The notes beneath the pieces are model-generated. The model did no database searches, was not told where the DNA came from, and worked only from the letters and a program-made list of their open reading frames with translations. Of a stretch of DNA of 64,000 nucleotides, positions 34,515 to 43,019 are shown one piece after another. The position numbers and the translations under genes were made by a program. The first letter of the stretch is position 1. Each line of letters opens with the position of its first letter. Source of the DNA: Alphaproteobacteria bacterium (GTDB lineage Bacteria > Pseudomonadota > Alphaproteobacteria > UBA8366); NCBI GenBank assembly GCA_009377445.1, contig WHUA01000013.1, positions 62,001 to 126,000 of the forward strand, read 5' to 3'.

Positions 34515-35469
34515 CGCCAAAACGCTGGAGCCGGAAGGCCTGCACCGGCCGATCGACTACCTCGACTCGGTCGTCGACCTGTTCCATCCGGATCCTGGCG
34601 TGCGCACGGGCTACACTTTGCCCTTTGAGGACATCAGGTCGAAGCTGTATTTCCGGCCAGGAGAAGTGACGATTTGGTCGGGAGAGACAGGCTCGGGCAA
34701 GAGCATACTGCTATCGTATGCGACCGTTGGCTGGGTCGAAGAAGGGTCGGTAGTCTGCATGGCTTCGTTTGAGTTGGAACCGGTGCAGACGTTGCGCCGC
34801 ATGGTGAAACAAGCCGCCAATGTTGGGGGGCGCCCGAGTGAAGCGATGATCCGTCAGGCCCTCGAGTGGCTGACCAGCGGACTGTTAATTTTCGATCTGG
34901 TCGGCAAGGGTAAGCTCGATACTTTGCTTGAGATCTTTGAGTACGCGCGGGCACGGTACGGCTGCGACCAGTTCATCATCGATAGTTTTATGCGGCTCGG
35001 GGTCGCGACTGATGATTACAACGCCCAGGAGCAAGCGGTGTTCAAGATAGTTGATTGGGCGGTTGCGAAACGTGTGCATGTCCACTTGATAGCACACACC
35101 CGCAAGTCGGATCAGGATCGCCGGCCCCCGACGGCCGACGACGTCAAAGGCACAATGGAAATCACTGCGAACGCGGCCAACATCCTACTGATTTGGCGCA
35201 ACCGGCCTCGTGAGGAATTGGAGAAGCGAGGCGAGCCGGTAGAAGAAAAGGCGGCCAAAAAATATCGGGAAGAGATAAACAAGGCTGGCGTGGTGCTTCG
35301 TTGTGTCAAGCAGCGCAATGGCGACTGGGAGGGCTCGGCTCGCCTATGGTTCAATCAGGGCACCTATCAATATCGGGGACCATCTGACGGTCGCAATGGG
35401 AGAGATTTTGTTCGGTTGCCAGGAGGACGCGATCCGCTCGAGGAGGTCGAATCGAACAACAGTGACTGA
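34441..35469 (+). CDS. DnaB-like replicative helicase portion of the split primase-helicase
   Basis: A RecA-fold hexameric helicase segment of 342 residues. The opening LPRKDANECLVDGITMAEI is, in intact relatives, the end of the Toprim domain, so the true protein began further upstream. Walker A is in WSGETGSGKSILLSYA (about residues 79-94), the Walker B-like hydrophobic-Asp is QFIIDSFMRLG, and VHLIAHTRKSDQD..PPTADDVKG is the DnaB H3/H4 region, with an arginine-finger candidate near WRNRP. Possible starts are TTG 34441 or ATG 34486; neither has a good Shine-Dalgarno. It may retain helicase activity alone, but the split suggests decay. Confidence 0.7.
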   Translation: MPRKDANECLVDGITMAEIATCIANAKTLEPEGLHRPIDYLDSVVDLFHPDPGVRTGYTLPFEDIRSKLYFRPGEVTIWSGETGSGKSILLSYATVGWVEEGSVVCMASFELEPVQTLRRMVKQAANVGGRPSEAMIRQALEWLTSGLLIFDLVGKGKLDTLLEIFEYARARYGCDQFIIDSFMRLGVATDDYNAQEQAVFKIVDWAVAKRVHVHLIAHTRKSDQDRRPPTADDVKGTMEITANAANILLIWRNRPREELEKRGEPVEEKAAKKYREEINKAGVVLRCVKQRNGDWEGSARLWFNQGTYQYRGPSDGRNGRDFVRLPGGRDPLEEVESNNSD

Positions 35470-35560
35470 CGGCAAATCGCCAGTGAGATTTACGGGTTAC
35501 GTCTGGCGAACTCGAGATGGCACATTGCGGAGGCGCGGGGGTGGTCCCGGGCGACGGTGG

Positions 35561-36016
35561 ATGGCTGAAAAAACAGCACGAAAACAGCGGCGGCGTGGTC
35601 GTCCTTTCGTGAAGGGGACGAGTGGAAACCCGAAAGGGCGTCCGCTCGGAGCTCGGAATAGGGCCACCATCATCGCCCAGACGTTCCTCGATAACCAAGC
35701 AGAAGCCCTTGCCGCAAAAGCGGTGGAAATGGCCCTCATGGGTGACACTGTAGCGCTCCGCCTGTGCCTGGAGCGGCTGGTTCCGCCGCGGCGAGAGGCG
35801 CCGGTGTCGGTCAAACTTCCATCGCTTGCAAAGGCAGGGGATGCGGCGACCGCAATGAGCGCCATCCTAAAGGCGGCTGGCGAAGGTGAAATAACCTCGG
35901 GCGAGGCCGCAGCGTTCGCCAGCTTGATCGATCAATTCCGCAAGGCAGTTGAGACCGCCGAACTCGAACGACGCATCGCCATGTTGGAGGAGATGTCCGC
36001 AAATGAAAGGCCTTGA
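35561..36016 (+). CDS. DUF5681 domain protein (phage-associated)
   Basis: A 151-residue basic protein with the DUF5681 signature RGRPFVKGTSGNPKGRPLGARN, then helices AEALAAKAVEMALMGDTVALRLCLERLVPPRREAPV and a C-terminal coiled coil (IDQFRKAVETAELERRIAMLEE). The family is common in alphaproteobacterial prophages, generally near packaging or replication genes; the role is unknown. ATG 35561 is chosen because the recognisable domain begins directly after it. It overlaps the next gene by 14 bases. Confidence 0.75.
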   Translation: MAEKTARKQRRRGRPFVKGTSGNPKGRPLGARNRATIIAQTFLDNQAEALAAKAVEMALMGDTVALRLCLERLVPPRREAPVSVKLPSLAKAGDAATAMSAILKAAGEGEITSGEAAAFASLIDQFRKAVETAELERRIAMLEEMSANERP

Positions 36017-36278
36017 GCGGAGGCTCGTGAAGCTCGAAAGCAGGTCGAAAGGTACATACCGGCCGCTGCAGTCCCTTAGCGATCAAGAACTCGATATGCG
36101 TATTTCGGCCATGATCAAACGCGCGTGCGGTGCCCAACTGTCGCCGCAAGAGGAGGCCGCTTTGGCTATCCCAGTGCAACCAAGCCGGGCTACCACAAGC
36201 ATGACGGACGACGAGTTGGATGTGCACCTGAGCCATGCGATTGCCGCGTGGTTGAGTGAACGTAGCGAAACCGCTTGA
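36003..36278 (+). CDS. Small phage-type hypothetical protein
   Basis: A 91-residue protein starting MKGLERRLVKLESRSKG, a coiled-coil opening typical of small proteins that follow DUF5681 genes in prophages. Two similar segments are visible inside it: SLSDQELDMRISAMIKRA and SMTDDELDVHLSHAIAAW, a probable internal duplication. It overlaps the DUF5681 gene and is the last gene of the element; its stop is 17 bases from the end of the convergent TPR regulator. Confidence 0.6.
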   Translation: MKGLERRLVKLESRSKGTYRPLQSLSDQELDMRISAMIKRACGAQLSPQEEAALAIPVQPSRATTSMTDDELDVHLSHAIAAWLSERSETA

Positions 36279-36295
36279 GAGATCGGGCAATTCTA

Positions 36296-37816
36296 TTACG
36301 GCAGTACGGGAGGTTCGACGAAATGTACCAGTTGGTCAAGCGATAGCTCCGCCTGGTCGTAGCGCTTGGCGAAATAGAGGGCCCGGCCGAGATACATGTC
36401 GATCTGGGGCGGATAAAACGGATCCAGCCGGATCGTCTTTTCGAGCAGCGGAACGGCCTCTGCCGCACGTCCGGCGAACGTCAGCGCGTCTCCAAGGCTC
36501 GCGTAGCTGTCGGCCCTATTCGGATTGAGTGAGATCGCCTTTTGCAAGATCGCAATCGCCGCATCGTGACGGCCGCGGCGGAGGTGAACGCGGCCGAGAA
36601 GCTCGTACGCACTGGCCGACGACTGATCCATGGAAATGGCGCGTTGGGCGGCGTCCGACGCCAGATCGAGCGCGCCCGGCCCGTCCCATTCGAGGGCGAA
36701 CGCCCGGTAGTAGGTGCGGCCGAGCTCCACATATGCCGATGCAATGGTTGGGTCGATCATGATGGCGCGCCGCGCGAGTTCACGCGCCTCAAGCGTCGAT
36801 TCTCTGGTCGAAGTCCGGAACGAAACCTCTCTGGCTCGGAGGACCAGCTCGTAAGCCAACAGATCCCCCGCCGGTACTCGGCTCATTCGCGTGACGTCCG
36901 CCAATCTGACGCTGGATGCGAGAGTGGCGACGATCTCTTGCGTGACCAAGTCCTGAACGGCGAAAACATCCGCCCAGGCTCGATCGTAACGCTTCGCCCA
37001 GAGTTGCTTTTCGGCCTGGGCGTCGACGAGCTGGGCCGTAATTCGCAATTGCTGCCCGTCGCGGCGGACGCTGCCCTCGAGCAAATAGCGAACGCCCAGA
37101 TCCCGTCCGACCCGGTTGGCGCGGATGGTTTTTCCCCTGTAAGCAAAAGACGAATTGCGCGCGATGACGAACAAATCAGAAAAGCTGGAAAGGTTGGTAA
37201 TCAGATCTTCGCTTATCCCATCGCTGAAAAAATCCTGACGCGGGTCGCCGCTCAGGTTGGCGAACGGGAGCACGGCGATTGACGGTTGAATGGGCATCGC
37301 CGGACCGCTCGGCGAATGCCACGCGAAGATGCTGGCTCCGACGAGAGCCACCATCAGAGTCGCAACCGCGAGCGTCGGCCACATCATGCGCCGGCCCCGC
37401 GCGCTGCTCGTACGCCCCGGGGCGACCGCCGGCATCGCATTGGACACATGCAACCCGGCCTCGACAGGCGCGAAGACCTGAGCCGCCTTCTCCTCCGACC
37501 CGATCACCGGCACATCGAACAGATAGCCACGCCGAGGCACCGTACGGATCAACCGTTGATCGCTGTCGCCCAGGGCCAGACGCGCCTCGTGCACGCACCG
37601 GACCAGCGAATCTTCTGTGACGATGACATTGGGCCAGACCGCCCGCAGAATTTCGTCCTTGGAAAGAAGATGCCCGGCGTTCTCGACCAGGAACTGCAAA
37701 ACCGCGAACGTCTTGGGCCTTAGGTCGATCTCCTGACTTCCGTTGCTGAGGGAGCCACGGATCTGGTCGAGCGCAAAGCCCTCGAAACGGAATACCTTCC
37801 GGCCGGACGTATCCAT
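36296..37816 (-). CDS. Winged-helix / TolB-like / TPR regulator (CadC/adenylate-cyclase-associated type)
   Basis: Residues 1-105 form an OmpR-type winged helix (RPKTFAVLQFLVENAGHLLSK, LVRCVHEARLALGD, LIRTVPRRGYLF); a single membrane helix lies at about 150-170; then a TolB-like domain (SIAVLPFANLSGDPRQDFF, DLFVIARNSSFAYRGK, VRYLLEGSVRRDGQQLRITAQLVDA) and at least four TPR units to the end. Proteins of this layout are membrane-bound one-component regulators; the signal is unknown. The last TPR breaks off (YDQAELSLDQLVHFVEPPVLP) where relatives normally continue for one or more repeats, and this end coincides with the border of the phage-like element. Truncation by rearrangement is likely. Confidence 0.75.
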   Translation of the reverse strand: MDTSGRKVFRFEGFALDQIRGSLSNGSQEIDLRPKTFAVLQFLVENAGHLLSKDEILRAVWPNVIVTEDSLVRCVHEARLALGDSDQRLIRTVPRRGYLFDVPVIGSEEKAAQVFAPVEAGLHVSNAMPAVAPGRTSSARGRRMMWPTLAVATLMVALVGASIFAWHSPSGPAMPIQPSIAVLPFANLSGDPRQDFFSDGISEDLITNLSSFSDLFVIARNSSFAYRGKTIRANRVGRDLGVRYLLEGSVRRDGQQLRITAQLVDAQAEKQLWAKRYDRAWADVFAVQDLVTQEIVATLASSVRLADVTRMSRVPAGDLLAYELVLRAREVSFRTSTRESTLEARELARRAIMIDPTIASAYVELGRTYYRAFALEWDGPGALDLASDAAQRAISMDQSSASAYELLGRVHLRRGRHDAAIAILQKAISLNPNRADSYASLGDALTFAGRAAEAVPLLEKTIRLDPFYPPQIDMYLGRALYFAKRYDQAELSLDQLVHFVEPPVLP

Positions 37817-37914
37817 CACTGACCTCTGCGCCGATTATCGTTGGTTTCCCCGAAATATCATCAACATTTCGGCGCTCGTGAACCCGCCTGTCGGGACAAC
37901 GGCGCCCTCGGCGG

Positions 37915-38370
37915 TGCCAAGTCACCGCGTTCGAGGTTGATCACGGGGAGCACATCAAGCCCGCCTACGGATATCGGGTCGACTACAATGGTCGCGTAGT
38001 GGTCATCTCGGGTGATACCCGGTTCAGCGAAAACGTGATCAAGCACGGCACCGGAGCGGACCTTCTCATCCACGAGGCGGCGGCGGTCCGGCCCGAGCTT
38101 CTGGCCAACGCGCAGGTGAAGCGGGTCATGGCGCACCACACCTCGCCACAGGAGGTAGGCACGATATTCAGCCGCACCCGGCCGAAGCTCGGCGTCTACA
38201 CACATCTCGTTCTTCTCGCCAGGGGCAAAGTCCCCGCCCTAACGCCGGAAGAGCTGGTCGCGCAGACGCGCGAGACCTATGACGGTCCGCTCGAGGTCGG
38301 CGAGGACCTGATGACCTTCGACATCGGCAAGGACAGGGTATCTGTCCACCGTCGCATGCCGGCAAGATAA
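37915..38370 (+). pseudogene. C-terminal fragment of an MBL-fold (RNase Z-like) hydrolase
   Basis: The frame encodes QVTAFEVDHGEHIKPAYG, VVISGDTRFSENVIKHG, GADLLIHEAA and the C-terminal VMAHHTSPQEVGTIFSR segment, i.e. the last third of a metallo-beta-lactamase-fold hydrolase including the metal-binding Asp of SGDT and His of MAHHTS. The N-terminal two thirds with the HxHxDH motif are missing: upstream the frame loses similarity at about 37915 and meets a stop at 37879. The first Met, at 37999, is internal. It is a remnant, not a functional hydrolase. Confidence 0.75.
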
Positions 38371-38592
38371 GGCGCTCGTCTTCGGCGCGGCGAAGGACCG
38401 CCAGTTCATCAACCGCATCGAAGTCGATGACGAGGAGATCAGTAAATCTGGGCCGGCAAGGACAAGAGTTCGCCTCGCCTAGCCAAGAGCAGAAGTATGC
38501 CAATCGCTTCGAAGTATTCCTCGATTAGCTCATAACCCGGAACTGCGGTACCCTAGGTGCAGGAATTTGTCGTAAGCATCGGAGGACCCGTC
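38371..38592 (+). other. Degenerate segment upstream of the TauD gene
   Basis: Downstream of the MBL fragment, an open stretch (about 38372-38482) reads ALVFGAAKDRQFINRIEVDD and stops at TAG; a second short stretch repeats a related pattern, QKYANRFEVFLD, before TAG near 38528. These look like debris of a coding sequence I do not recognise. The TauD ribosome-binding site GGAGGA lies at 38580-38585. Confidence 0.3.
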
Positions 38593-39531
38593 ATGGCCGT
38601 GCAGCGCGCCGAAGAGGCGCCCCAAACCATCGAAATCAAGCCGTTGGCGATGACCATCGGCGCGGAGATTTCCGGCGTCGATCTCACGAAACCGCTGCCC
38701 GGTCAACAGGTCGGCGAAGTGCGCGCCGCGTTCCTACGGTGGAAAGTGTTGTTCTTCCGAAACCAGCCGCTCGATCACGCGCAGCAGGTCGCATTCAGCC
38801 GCCAATTCGGCACCTGCACCCCGGCCCATGCCGTCTACGGCCATCAGGACGACGCCTTTCCCGAGGTCTATTCCATCGATCGCGATCGCCGGAACAAGCG
38901 ATATAAGGGCGAAGACCTGCTCCATCCCTGGTCCGGCTGGCATGCCGACGTAACGCCGGCGATCAATCCGCCTGCGATCTCGATCCTGCGGGGCGACCGG
39001 ATGCCGCCCTATGGTGGGGATACGCAGTTCGCCGACATGGTCGCGGCCTACAAGGCCTTGTCGCCAAACATGCGAGCCATCGTCGATACGCTGCGCGGCA
39101 TTCACCGCTACCAGGGCAATGCCGGCGTCAATGTGAGCCGGGAGTATGTCGAGACGCTTAACAAGAACCGGATCGTCAGCGAGCATCCCTTGGTGCGGGT
39201 CCACCCGGAAACGGGCGAGCGGGCGCTCTACGTCAGCCCCAGCTTTCTGGAGAGTATCGTCGGGTTCACGCCGACCGAAAGCAGCGCGCTGCTGGCCATG
39301 CTCATGACCCATGCGGCCCGGCCCGAGTTCACGGTGCGCTTCAAATGGGAAGATCATTCGCTGGCCATGTGGGACAACCGGCAGGTGCTCCACATGGGTC
39401 CGAAGGACATCGTCGACTCCGAGTTTGCCCGCGAAATTCACCGCACGACGCTGATGGGCGACATTCCTGTCGGACCGAACGGCAAGCGGTCGATTGCGAT
39501 CGAGGGCAATCCGATCAAACCGGTCAATTGA
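38593..39531 (+). CDS. TauD/TfdA-family 2-oxoglutarate-dependent dioxygenase
   Basis: A 312-residue non-haem Fe(II) dioxygenase. The iron triad is the His and Asp of GWHADVTP (about residues 115-122) and the distal His of DSEFAREIHRTTLMGD (about 290); the Arg after that His binds 2-oxoglutarate. IGAEISGVDLTKPL near the N-terminus and WDNRQVLHMGPKD near the C-terminus are also typical. ATG 38593 follows GGAGGA at a good distance. TauD enzymes oxidise sulfonates, phenoxyacids or related small acids; this substrate is unknown. It is intact, unlike its neighbours on either side. Confidence 0.88.
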   Translation: MAVQRAEEAPQTIEIKPLAMTIGAEISGVDLTKPLPGQQVGEVRAAFLRWKVLFFRNQPLDHAQQVAFSRQFGTCTPAHAVYGHQDDAFPEVYSIDRDRRNKRYKGEDLLHPWSGWHADVTPAINPPAISILRGDRMPPYGGDTQFADMVAAYKALSPNMRAIVDTLRGIHRYQGNAGVNVSREYVETLNKNRIVSEHPLVRVHPETGERALYVSPSFLESIVGFTPTESSALLAMLMTHAARPEFTVRFKWEDHSLAMWDNRQVLHMGPKDIVDSEFAREIHRTTLMGDIPVGPNGKRSIAIEGNPIKPVN

Positions 39532-39541
39532 ACGTTCGGTA

Positions 39542-39673
39542 GGAGGCGACATCGTCTTCGGCGGCGAGACCGGTATTATCGTTGTGCCACCAGAACAGAA
39601 GGCCGGCATTCTCGAGCGAGGCATGCGCATCCATGACCAGGAAGCCGAATATGCAAAACCGTTTTGCCGCTAG
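39542..39673 (+). pseudogene. C-terminal remnant of an RraA-like protein
   Basis: The 43-codon stretch reads GDIVFGGETGIIVVPPEQ, KAGILERGMRIHDQEAEYA and KPFCR before TAG. 'GDIV..DETGVVVVP' followed by a helical tail is the C-terminus of the RraA / 4-hydroxy-4-methyl-2-oxoglutarate aldolase-like family. The preceding ~180 residues are missing and no start is present. It lies directly after the TauD gene. Confidence 0.5.
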
Positions 39674-39825
39674 AAAATGGTGAGGATGCGGTCGGCCGGA
39701 CGTGAATCTCCAGCCGATTTAGTCTCCCAAAGCTCACCTCTAGCGGGTTTGGTCTTATGGTGTCCTATGTGTTCTGGGAGCTACGCGTGGCGCGGTGATC
39801 CGAGGTCCAATCTAGGGATATTAAA

Positions 39826-40680
39826 ATGCCTAAGGCTCTCTCCAAAGAAGCGGTCGAGCATTTCCACAATCACGGTTTCCTCTCTCCTGTCCCCGTCCTT
39901 TCGCCGGAGGAAGTTAAGCATTTTCGGGGCTGTTTGGAGCGGTTCGAAACAAACTACCCAAACGACGTCAAAAAACTTAAGAGCAAGTCGCATCTGCTGT
40001 GTCCTTGGGTCGAGGATATCGCGCGCCACCCCAGCATCCTCGACGTTTATGAAGACCTCATCGGGCCAAACATTCTCTGCTACAGCATGGCCTTTCGAAC
40101 CAAAGACCCGGACGGCAGAACTCATGCAGGATGGCATCAGGACGGCGCCTATAACCCGATCAAGCCCATCCTGGTGATCGGCGCGCTCGCGCTCGCCGAA
40201 TGCTCCGTCGCGCATGGCTGTCTCAAGGTAATCCCCGGCACGCACAAAACCGGCGTTCTGCCGCATACGGATACGGGCAATCCGGATAGCATCCTGTCGC
40301 GTGGCCAATACATCTCCGTCGATATAGACGAGTCGAAAGCCGTCGATATCGTGCTGAAGCCGGGCGAGATCGGCCTGTTCAACGCTGGGATTATTCACGG
40401 TTCCGGCGTCAGCCTATCGGATGAACGCCGCCTTATCGTACTGGTGGAAATGATGCCGACGCACACGGAAGCGCGAGCACATCGCGATTCTGCGATGTTG
40501 GTGCGCGGGATCGATACTTATGGCCATGTCGATATCGACCCGTCACCGAAAGCCGAATTTGGCCCGAAGGAACTGGCCGCTTGGCGATCCGCGACGAAGA
40601 AGACGGGCAAGAACGTGTTTGCCGGCAGCCCCCTCGCACCGACGGAAGTCTATGGCGGCCAAGAGTCCAACCGCACATGA
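39826..40680 (+). CDS. Phytanoyl-CoA dioxygenase (PhyH) family protein
   Basis: A 284-residue Fe(II)/2-oxoglutarate dioxygenase. Iron ligands: His and Asp of HAGWHQDGAYNP (about residues 104-107) and His of NAGIIHGSGVSLSDERR (about 192); the following Arg is the co-substrate anchor. The segments SYFHNHGFL-like EHFHNHGFLSPVPVL, LKVIPGTHKTGVLPH and MMPTHTEARAHRDSAM are typical of the bacterial PhyH group that hydroxylates varied small molecules or lipids. Substrate unknown. It is the second dioxygenase of this kind within 1.3 kb. No clear Shine-Dalgarno is visible at ATG 39826. Confidence 0.88.
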   Translation: MPKALSKEAVEHFHNHGFLSPVPVLSPEEVKHFRGCLERFETNYPNDVKKLKSKSHLLCPWVEDIARHPSILDVYEDLIGPNILCYSMAFRTKDPDGRTHAGWHQDGAYNPIKPILVIGALALAECSVAHGCLKVIPGTHKTGVLPHTDTGNPDSILSRGQYISVDIDESKAVDIVLKPGEIGLFNAGIIHGSGVSLSDERRLIVLVEMMPTHTEARAHRDSAMLVRGIDTYGHVDIDPSPKAEFGPKELAAWRSATKKTGKNVFAGSPLAPTEVYGGQESNRT

Positions 40681-41090
40681 GTGGGGGCCCCAAGACGCCG
40701 CCACCATGAACCAAATGGAGCCATCGCAGGGCAGGGCGGATCGATTAGGTGAGAGCATGGCGAAAAGAGAGAACAATCAACGTACCCATGGCGGCTCAAA
40801 AAATTCGTCGTTGGGTCAAAAGCTGCCGAAAACCGGCAGGTCCCACCACGCCCGCTCTGGGTGCTGAAGCGGCCATAACACGTGGCAAAGCGGACATCGC
40901 CGTTTCGACATCCGGTATTGGGGGCAGAGCGAAAGTAGCTTCGGCAACCCTTATCTGTCATGAGGTGCGCCCTGTTCGCTTGCCCTTCTCTTCCCCTATG
41001 ATCCATCGCCGCAGGCGCCGGCTGGTATGGACCAGTGCGGCCCGTCTTCAGACCGCCACACCAGCACAGAACAATCGAGGAGGCAGCACC
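40681..41090. other. Gene-free spacer between PhyH and RidA genes
   Basis: About 410 bases. Open frames here lack family resemblance and plausible starts. The only functional element I can point to is the ribosome-binding site of the RidA gene (GAGGAGG at 41078-41084). No terminator or repeat recognised. Confidence 0.4.
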
Positions 41091-41441
41091 ATGAGTAACA
41101 CTACCCGCCATCATATTGGCCCGCGGATGAGCCAGGCCGTAGAGCATAACGGCGTCGTCTACCTCGCCGGCCAGGTTGGCGACGACCAGAAGGCCGATGT
41201 CGCGACGCAAACGAAGCAGATCCTGGCCAAGATCGACAAGCTGCTGGCCGAATGTGGCAGTGACAAATCGAAGCTCCTGTGGGCGCAGCTCTGGGTCACC
41301 GACATGCGCAATTTTGCGGCGATGAACGAGGTCTGGGATGCCTGGGTCGACCCGGCCAACCCGCCGGTCCGCGCCGGTCTGTGCAGCGCGCTTGCCGCCC
41401 CCGACTGGAAGGTCGAGATCATGGTAATGGCAGCCAAGTAG
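41091..41441 (+). CDS. RidA/YjgF/YER057c/UK114 family protein
   Basis: A 116-residue trimeric RidA-type protein. These hydrolyse reactive enamine/imine intermediates released by PLP enzymes, or act as deaminases in catabolic clusters. Visible: RMSQAVEHNGVVYLAGQVGDD, TKQILAKIDKLLAECGSDKSKLL, WVTDMRNFAAMNEVWDAWV and the active-site Arg in NPPVRAGLCSALAAPDWKVEIMVMAA. GAGGAGG precedes ATG 41091 at ideal spacing. In-frame sequence upstream is non-homologous. This is the subfamily usually found inside degradation clusters rather than the housekeeping RidA, an inference from the VCS-type 'AGLCSALA' ending. Confidence 0.88.
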   Translation: MSNTTRHHIGPRMSQAVEHNGVVYLAGQVGDDQKADVATQTKQILAKIDKLLAECGSDKSKLLWAQLWVTDMRNFAAMNEVWDAWVDPANPPVRAGLCSALAAPDWKVEIMVMAAK

Positions 41442-42074
41442 TTCGCCGGATCGCGCGGCCGGCTGCCGGCTACGCCGCGGCCGGACGTGGCGGCGGTATC
41501 GCCGCGGTTGCAACGTCAATTCTTGTCCTGGAGGAAGGGCGTAAACTCAGTTTGCGCCAAATCTCAATTTGCGCCAAATCAGAGCTGTTACAGCGATTTG
41601 ATATATTGAGACGACGGCATTGGCCAAGACAACAGCTTGCCACTTCTCTACAAAGTCGCCGTCACGCAATTGCGCGATGGGTCAGAACCCGACGCGTTGC
41701 GGCGCAATCTCCACGGCCGCTCCTGGGGCTGAGGCGGTCGTTCTCGTAAAACCCCCGCGTTATTGCTATTCGCCGACCCGCACAAATCAGCGCTCTTCTC
41801 CAGTCTGCTCCCGATCTCGTAAATCAGTTGTTTTAGGGAATCATGATGTCGTTAATTGAAGCACGTGGGTCACGTCACCGTGGCGGCGCGAACGAACAAC
41901 GTAACGAGCGTGTACTGGTAACCCTGACGGGGCCACCATGGCGTCCCTGACGTCCACCTCGGATCCACGTGCTACTGAACGAGACTGTGGCCTCTCGTAG
42001 AGCCGATGTGATGCATGTAACCGAGAACGACGATCTCCGTCGCTTCCGCACGGAGGACGATAAGCCAAGAACGG
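41442..42074. other. Long spacer with a 17-base tandem repeat
   Basis: About 630 bases between convergent ridA and the flavoprotein gene. Bases 41552-41581 hold two tandem copies of TTTGCGCCAAATCTCAA (the second slightly shortened). A GC hairpin near 41485-41502 could end ridA transcription. On the minus strand, just after the flavoprotein stop (about 42065-41970), a frame reads WLIVLRAEATEIVVLGYMHH, weakly like the C-terminus of a RelE/ParE toxin; too little is left to call. No intact gene. Confidence 0.35.
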
Positions 42075-42995
42075 TCACAGAGCCTTTAACGCCATTGTAG
42101 CGGCGGACACGCCTTCGCCAATCGCCTGGGCGGCCTGCCCGCCATAACAGCGCCTGACCGCGCCGGCGGCGAAGACGCGCGGGTGCTTCGTCCGCAGGTT
42201 GGCATCCGTTTCCACGTAGCCACTGGGATCGAGCAGCTCTTGGGGCATGAAGCGGCTGCTCGGTAGCGTCCCGATGAACGGGAACACGGCGACGCAAGGC
42301 CGCTCGGTCACGCGCCCATCCTTGCGGTTTCTCAGCCGGACCGCGGTCACGGCCTGGTCCCCCAGAATGGCGTCTACCTCGCTCTCCCAGACGAAACCGA
42401 CCTTCGGGTTCGACGACAACCGGTCGACGTAGCACTGCTTCGCCTTCAGCGCGCCTCGGCACACGACGGCGACGGAGCGGCAGAACTCGGCTAGGACGAG
42501 CGCCTCCTGGGCCGCCGCGTCGCCGCTGCCGACGACCACGACGTCCTCGCCGCGGAAGAACGGCCCGTCGCAGGACGCGCATTGCGAGAGCCCGCGGCCG
42601 GCGAAGTCGGCTGCGCCGGGCACGTCGAGCGTACGCAGCGCAGCGCCGGAGGCGACGACGGCGGTCTTCGCGCGATGCGCCTGTCCGCCGCCGACCGCTG
42701 TGATCTCGATCCCGGCATTGGCGGTCAGACGATCCGCCTCGGCTTCGATGACGCGCACGCCGAGCGACCGACACTTGTCAGCGAGGTCGGCGGCCAGGGC
42801 CGAGCCCGATGCCGTGCCGGCGGCGGGCAGCCCATCGAGATGCTCGACCGTCGCGACTTGGCCGCCGAACAGGACGCCTTTCTCCAGCAGTGCTGTGCTC
42901 GCGCCACACCGCGCCGCAAAGTGGGCGGCAGAGAGGCCGCAGAGACCGCCGCCCACAACGATCACGTCATATTGTCCGCGCGGGCGCAAAACCAT
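42075..42995 (-). CDS. Thioredoxin-reductase-like FAD/NAD(P)-dependent oxidoreductase
   Basis: A 306-residue two-Rossmann flavoprotein of the low-molecular-weight thioredoxin reductase family. FAD binding: YDVIVVGGGLCGLSAAHFAA (residues 9-28) and KHPRVFAAGAV near the C-terminus; NAD(P) binding: VVVVGSGDAAAQEA (about 153-166). The redox-active disulfide is C139-A-S-C142 in SQCASCDGPFF, the position of the catalytic CATC of TrxB. GGAGCAGGAGA precedes ATG 42995. It is the last gene of the TRAP-UGSC operon, 24 bases after the UGSC paralogue, which suggests that it reduces the Sec/Cys protein directly or via a small thiol carrier. Confidence 0.9.
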   Translation of the reverse strand: MVLRPRGQYDVIVVGGGLCGLSAAHFAARCGASTALLEKGVLFGGQVATVEHLDGLPAAGTASGSALAADLADKCRSLGVRVIEAEADRLTANAGIEITAVGGGQAHRAKTAVVASGAALRTLDVPGAADFAGRGLSQCASCDGPFFRGEDVVVVGSGDAAAQEALVLAEFCRSVAVVCRGALKAKQCYVDRLSSNPKVGFVWESEVDAILGDQAVTAVRLRNRKDGRVTERPCVAVFPFIGTLPSSRFMPQELLDPSGYVETDANLRTKHPRVFAAGAVRRCYGGQAAQAIGEGVSAATMALKAL

Positions 42996-43019
42996 TCTCC
43001 TGCTCCGAATTCGTGAAGG

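Noticed and set aside
31267..36300. Direct repeat of the tRNA-Met 3' end as attR
   Set aside because: I looked near 36.3 kb, 37.9 kb and 61.8-62.2 kb for TTCAAATCCC or CTCCGCTACCA and saw none; an exhaustive scan was not possible by eye.
41970..42066. RelE/ParE-like toxin remnant after the flavoprotein gene
   Set aside because: Only about 20 residues (WLIVLRAEATEIVVLGYMHH) resemble a toxin C-terminus, with no start and no antitoxin; too little to call.
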